In this document: piece after piece, positions 4,974 through 6,675 of the stretch
How positions within the stretch are numbered: position 1 is the first letter of the stretch
Layout of the letters: each line of letters opens with the position of its first letter
Source: an uncultured Acidobacteriota bacterium
GTDB lineage: Bacteria; Acidobacteriota; Terriglobia; Terriglobales; Acidobacteriaceae
DNA: 6,675 bases
Direction of reading: 5' to 3'
Assembly (NCBI GenBank): GCA_903932385.1
Contig: CAIZGA010000095.1
Coordinates: forward strand, 1-6,675
The notes under the pieces: model-generated
Told to the model about the DNA's origin: nothing
The model's input: only the letters and a program-made list of their open reading frames with translations
Databases searched by the model: none
Program-made: the position numbers and the translations under genes

Positions 4974-6675
4974 TTACCCCTTGCCGGGCGATAAGAATCG
5001 ATCAAGGAAGCCGCCAACTTCCCGCGCAAAATCCGGACGCAAATGCACTCCGTCCATATAGATCGACTTTCCACCCCGTATGGTGGGGCATATGCCGCGA
5101 TTACATATAAACTGGGTGGGATCAATGACGGTAACATCATCGGAGTTCAGCCTTTTCAGCAATCCGTCAACTGGATAATACTTCGCTGACGCCTCGATCC
5201 AATTAAAGTTCCGATCGGCAGGAACCATTTTCCCCTCGAAGTAAGCTTCCTGTAAGCTCTTGGGAGTGTCGCCGGCACCGATCGGCGAGGTGGTGACGAC
5301 AACAACCGTGATGCCCAAGGCCCGGAGAGAGCTTAATTGAGTCCTAAACAAGCTGACTGCGCTATCAACAGACATGCCATCGTCGAACGCAATGTCGTTA
5401 TTACCATTCTGGAAATATCCATCCCAATCTCCTATGAATATAACGGTATCAAAATTTCCCGACCGAGCGAGCTGTAGGGCTTTCCCGTAAAATTCATGGC
5501 AAGCAAATCCTGGCCTTAGGCGTCGTGCGTTGGGCAGTGGCGGACATCCGCCGTAGGTGGCAAATACCACGCCACGATTGGTCAAGTGGCTTTCGATGGT
5601 TTGGGCGCGCGACCACCACATCTCCGCAAATGAATCGCCAACGACCAGCGTGTTGTGGTTCCCTTGGTAATTCCCCATTGTGCATAGTCGCAAGTCGCCG
5701 AGCCGCAGTCCGCCACAGCGACTCGTCGGGTACGCGTCATCGGACATAGCCCTTACGGCATCATCGTAGAGGGCGAGATCTCCGCGAATTCTGCTTGGTA
5801 GGCCTTTCATTACGATAATGCCGGCGCAAATCCCGGCCACGACCCCCAGGGGCAGTAAAGCCCTCCTCAGGCCGCTGATAGCATTTCCGCGGGTTCTGAG
5901 GAATTTCTGCGCCTGAATCTCAACGAATACATATGATAGGTGCGCAGCGATAATGCTTGCGGATATACCGATTATAATATCCCACGGGGCCTCGCCAGGA
6001 TGAAGGAATTCGATTAGGACCACGAATGGCCAGTGCCAAAGATAAAGCGAATAGGAGATGCGTCCGAGATAAGCAATGGGTCTCCAGGAGAAAATGTGGC
6101 TTTCGCGCGCGGCCAGGATGACCAGTGCTGTGCCGAGAGTTGGGAGAGCCGTGGGTACTGAGGGCCATACCATATCGCTCGAAAAGAATCCAAATGAGAG
6201 CACAATCATGATGATGCCCGTTGCCTGGATTGCCGATGACCATCGGCCTACTGTACGACGTTCCTCAATGAAGAACACGACGGCGCCCAAAAGCATTTCC
6301 CAGGCCCGGCAAGGAAGCATGAAATAACAGAATGAGACCGCCTTTTGCGCGATCATTAGGTTAGGGAAGACGGCCATTGAAATAAGAGAGGCGGTTAGAA
6401 AGACGTATATATATATGAGTATGTTTTTGCGGATGTGAGAATGAACTTGAGCCGTAGCAAATAATAATGGGTATATTATGTAGAATTGCCACTCAACGCT
6501 TAGTGACCAGGTATGCCATAGCCATTTACTATGGGACGAGCTGTCAAAATAACCAGCTTCCGTCCAATAGATAATATTTGAAACAAAGAACATACTCGAT
6601 AGAGAGTGACGGGATAATTTGGACAGTTCGGTCGGAGGTAGGTAGACCCAGCCGAACACACCCAGGGCGACACTC
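4974..6675 (-). CDS. O-acyltransferase: acyltransferase-3 membrane domain with C-terminal SGNH domain (5' end missing)
   Basis: OafA-type proteins take acyl groups (usually acetyl) across the inner membrane and place them on surface polysaccharide. The frame is open to the right edge (upstream codons read Ser-Val-Ala-Leu-Gly before Val-Phe-Gly-Trp), so the GTG at 6659 is not the start; about 90 N-terminal residues, including the usual early Arg/His motif, are outside. Numbering from that GTG, His-Thr-Trp-Ser-Leu-Ser-Val-Glu-Trp-Gln-Phe-Tyr at 49-60 and Ile-Ser-Tyr-Ser-Leu-Tyr-Leu-Trp-His-Trp-Pro at 201-211 are AT3 hallmarks, with about eight hydrophobic helices up to residue 284. The periplasmic SGNH domain follows: Val-Val-Gly-Asp-Ser-Phe with Ser343, Tyr-Gly-Gly-Cys-Pro-Pro at 369-374, and Asp-Gly-Val-His with Asp536 and His539. 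The catalytic residues visible are intact and the C-terminus is complete. It points towards the methyltransferase gene, tail to tail. Confidence 0.92.
   Translation of the reverse strand, partial: SVALGVFGWVYLPPTELSKLSRHSLSSMFFVSNIIYWTEAGYFDSSSHSKWLWHTWSLSVEWQFYIIYPLLFATAQVHSHIRKNILIYIYVFLTASLISMAVFPNLMIAQKAVSFCYFMLPCRAWEMLLGAVVFFIEERRTVGRWSSAIQATGIIMIVLSFGFFSSDMVWPSVPTALPTLGTALVILAARESHIFSWRPIAYLGRISYSLYLWHWPFVVLIEFLHPGEAPWDIIIGISASIIAAHLSYVFVEIQAQKFLRTRGNAISGLRRALLPLGVVAGICAGIIVMKGLPSRIRGDLALYDDAVRAMSDDAYPTSRCGGLRLGDLRLCTMGNYQGNHNTLVVGDSFAEMWWSRAQTIESHLTNRGVVFATYGGCPPLPNARRLRPGFACHEFYGKALQLARSGNFDTVIFIGDWDGYFQNGNNDIAFDDGMSVDSAVSLFRTQLSSLRALGITVVVVTTSPIGAGDTPKSLQEAYFEGKMVPADRNFNWIEASAKYYPVDGLLKRLNSDDVTVIDPTQFICNRGICPTIRGGKSIYMDGVHLRPDFAREVGGFLDRFLSPGKG

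Noticed and set aside
6406..6416. TA dinucleotide run as a phase-variation tract in the acyltransferase gene
   Set aside because: Only about five units, short for slippage-driven switching, and it simply encodes Ile-Tyr in a membrane helix.
1..6675. CRISPR arrays, tRNA, rRNA, riboswitches, phage or defence genes
   Set aside because: No spaced direct repeats, tRNA-like cloverleaf, rRNA motifs or recognisable defence proteins were seen on either strand.

Overview
The window looks like a piece of an exopolysaccharide (EPS) or capsule gene region from a Gram-negative bacterium. An alphaproteobacterium is the best guess, perhaps of the Acetobacteraceae type. This rests on the Wzz/GumC-type co-polymerase, the secreted glycoside hydrolase with a repetitive Asn-Asp-Thr-Val C-terminal region, and the acyltransferase-3/SGNH fusion. 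The taxonomic guess comes from remembered family style, not from a search, and is weak.

Layout from left to right. (1) Positions 1-140 are the end of an IS66-family insertion sequence, read on the minus strand. It starts with GTAAGCG at 140 and carries the first 18 codons of its tnpA at 56-3. (2) The element sits inside a minus-strand Wzz/GumC-type gene (start at 575), leaving only about 145 native codons before the break. (3) A 426-bp spacer (576-1001) holds that gene's ribosome binding site, a perfect 16-bp palindrome that could be an operator, and a strong hairpin behind the next gene. (4) Positions 1002-3005 (minus) encode a 667-residue glycoside hydrolase of the TIM-barrel type with a 17-unit Thr-Pro linker. 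It has a C-terminal region like type I secretion substrates and no N-terminal signal peptide. (5) A gene-poor spacer of 929 bp (3006-3934) separates this gene from a divergent FkbM-type methyltransferase (3935-4711, plus). (6) The methyltransferase appears to have lost its proper C-terminus. Downstream DNA still encodes the missing tail in two other register segments, and one break is an exact 7-bp tandem duplication. (7) Positions 4974-6675 (minus) hold most of an O-acyltransferase (acyltransferase-3 membrane domain plus SGNH domain) whose start lies beyond the right edge.

Taken together, the genes fit the building, decoration and trimming of a surface polysaccharide. Chain length and export would be controlled by the Wzz/GumC protein, acetylation by the AT3-SGNH protein, methylation by the FkbM protein, and cleavage by the secreted hydrolase. 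At least two of the four are damaged (IS insertion, frameshifts), and the long gene-poor spacer may hold another remnant. The most economical reading is an EPS locus in decay or phase loss. I did not find evidence for a new defence, mobile or RNA system; the most informative signals are the mutational scars and the unusual architecture of the secreted hydrolase.
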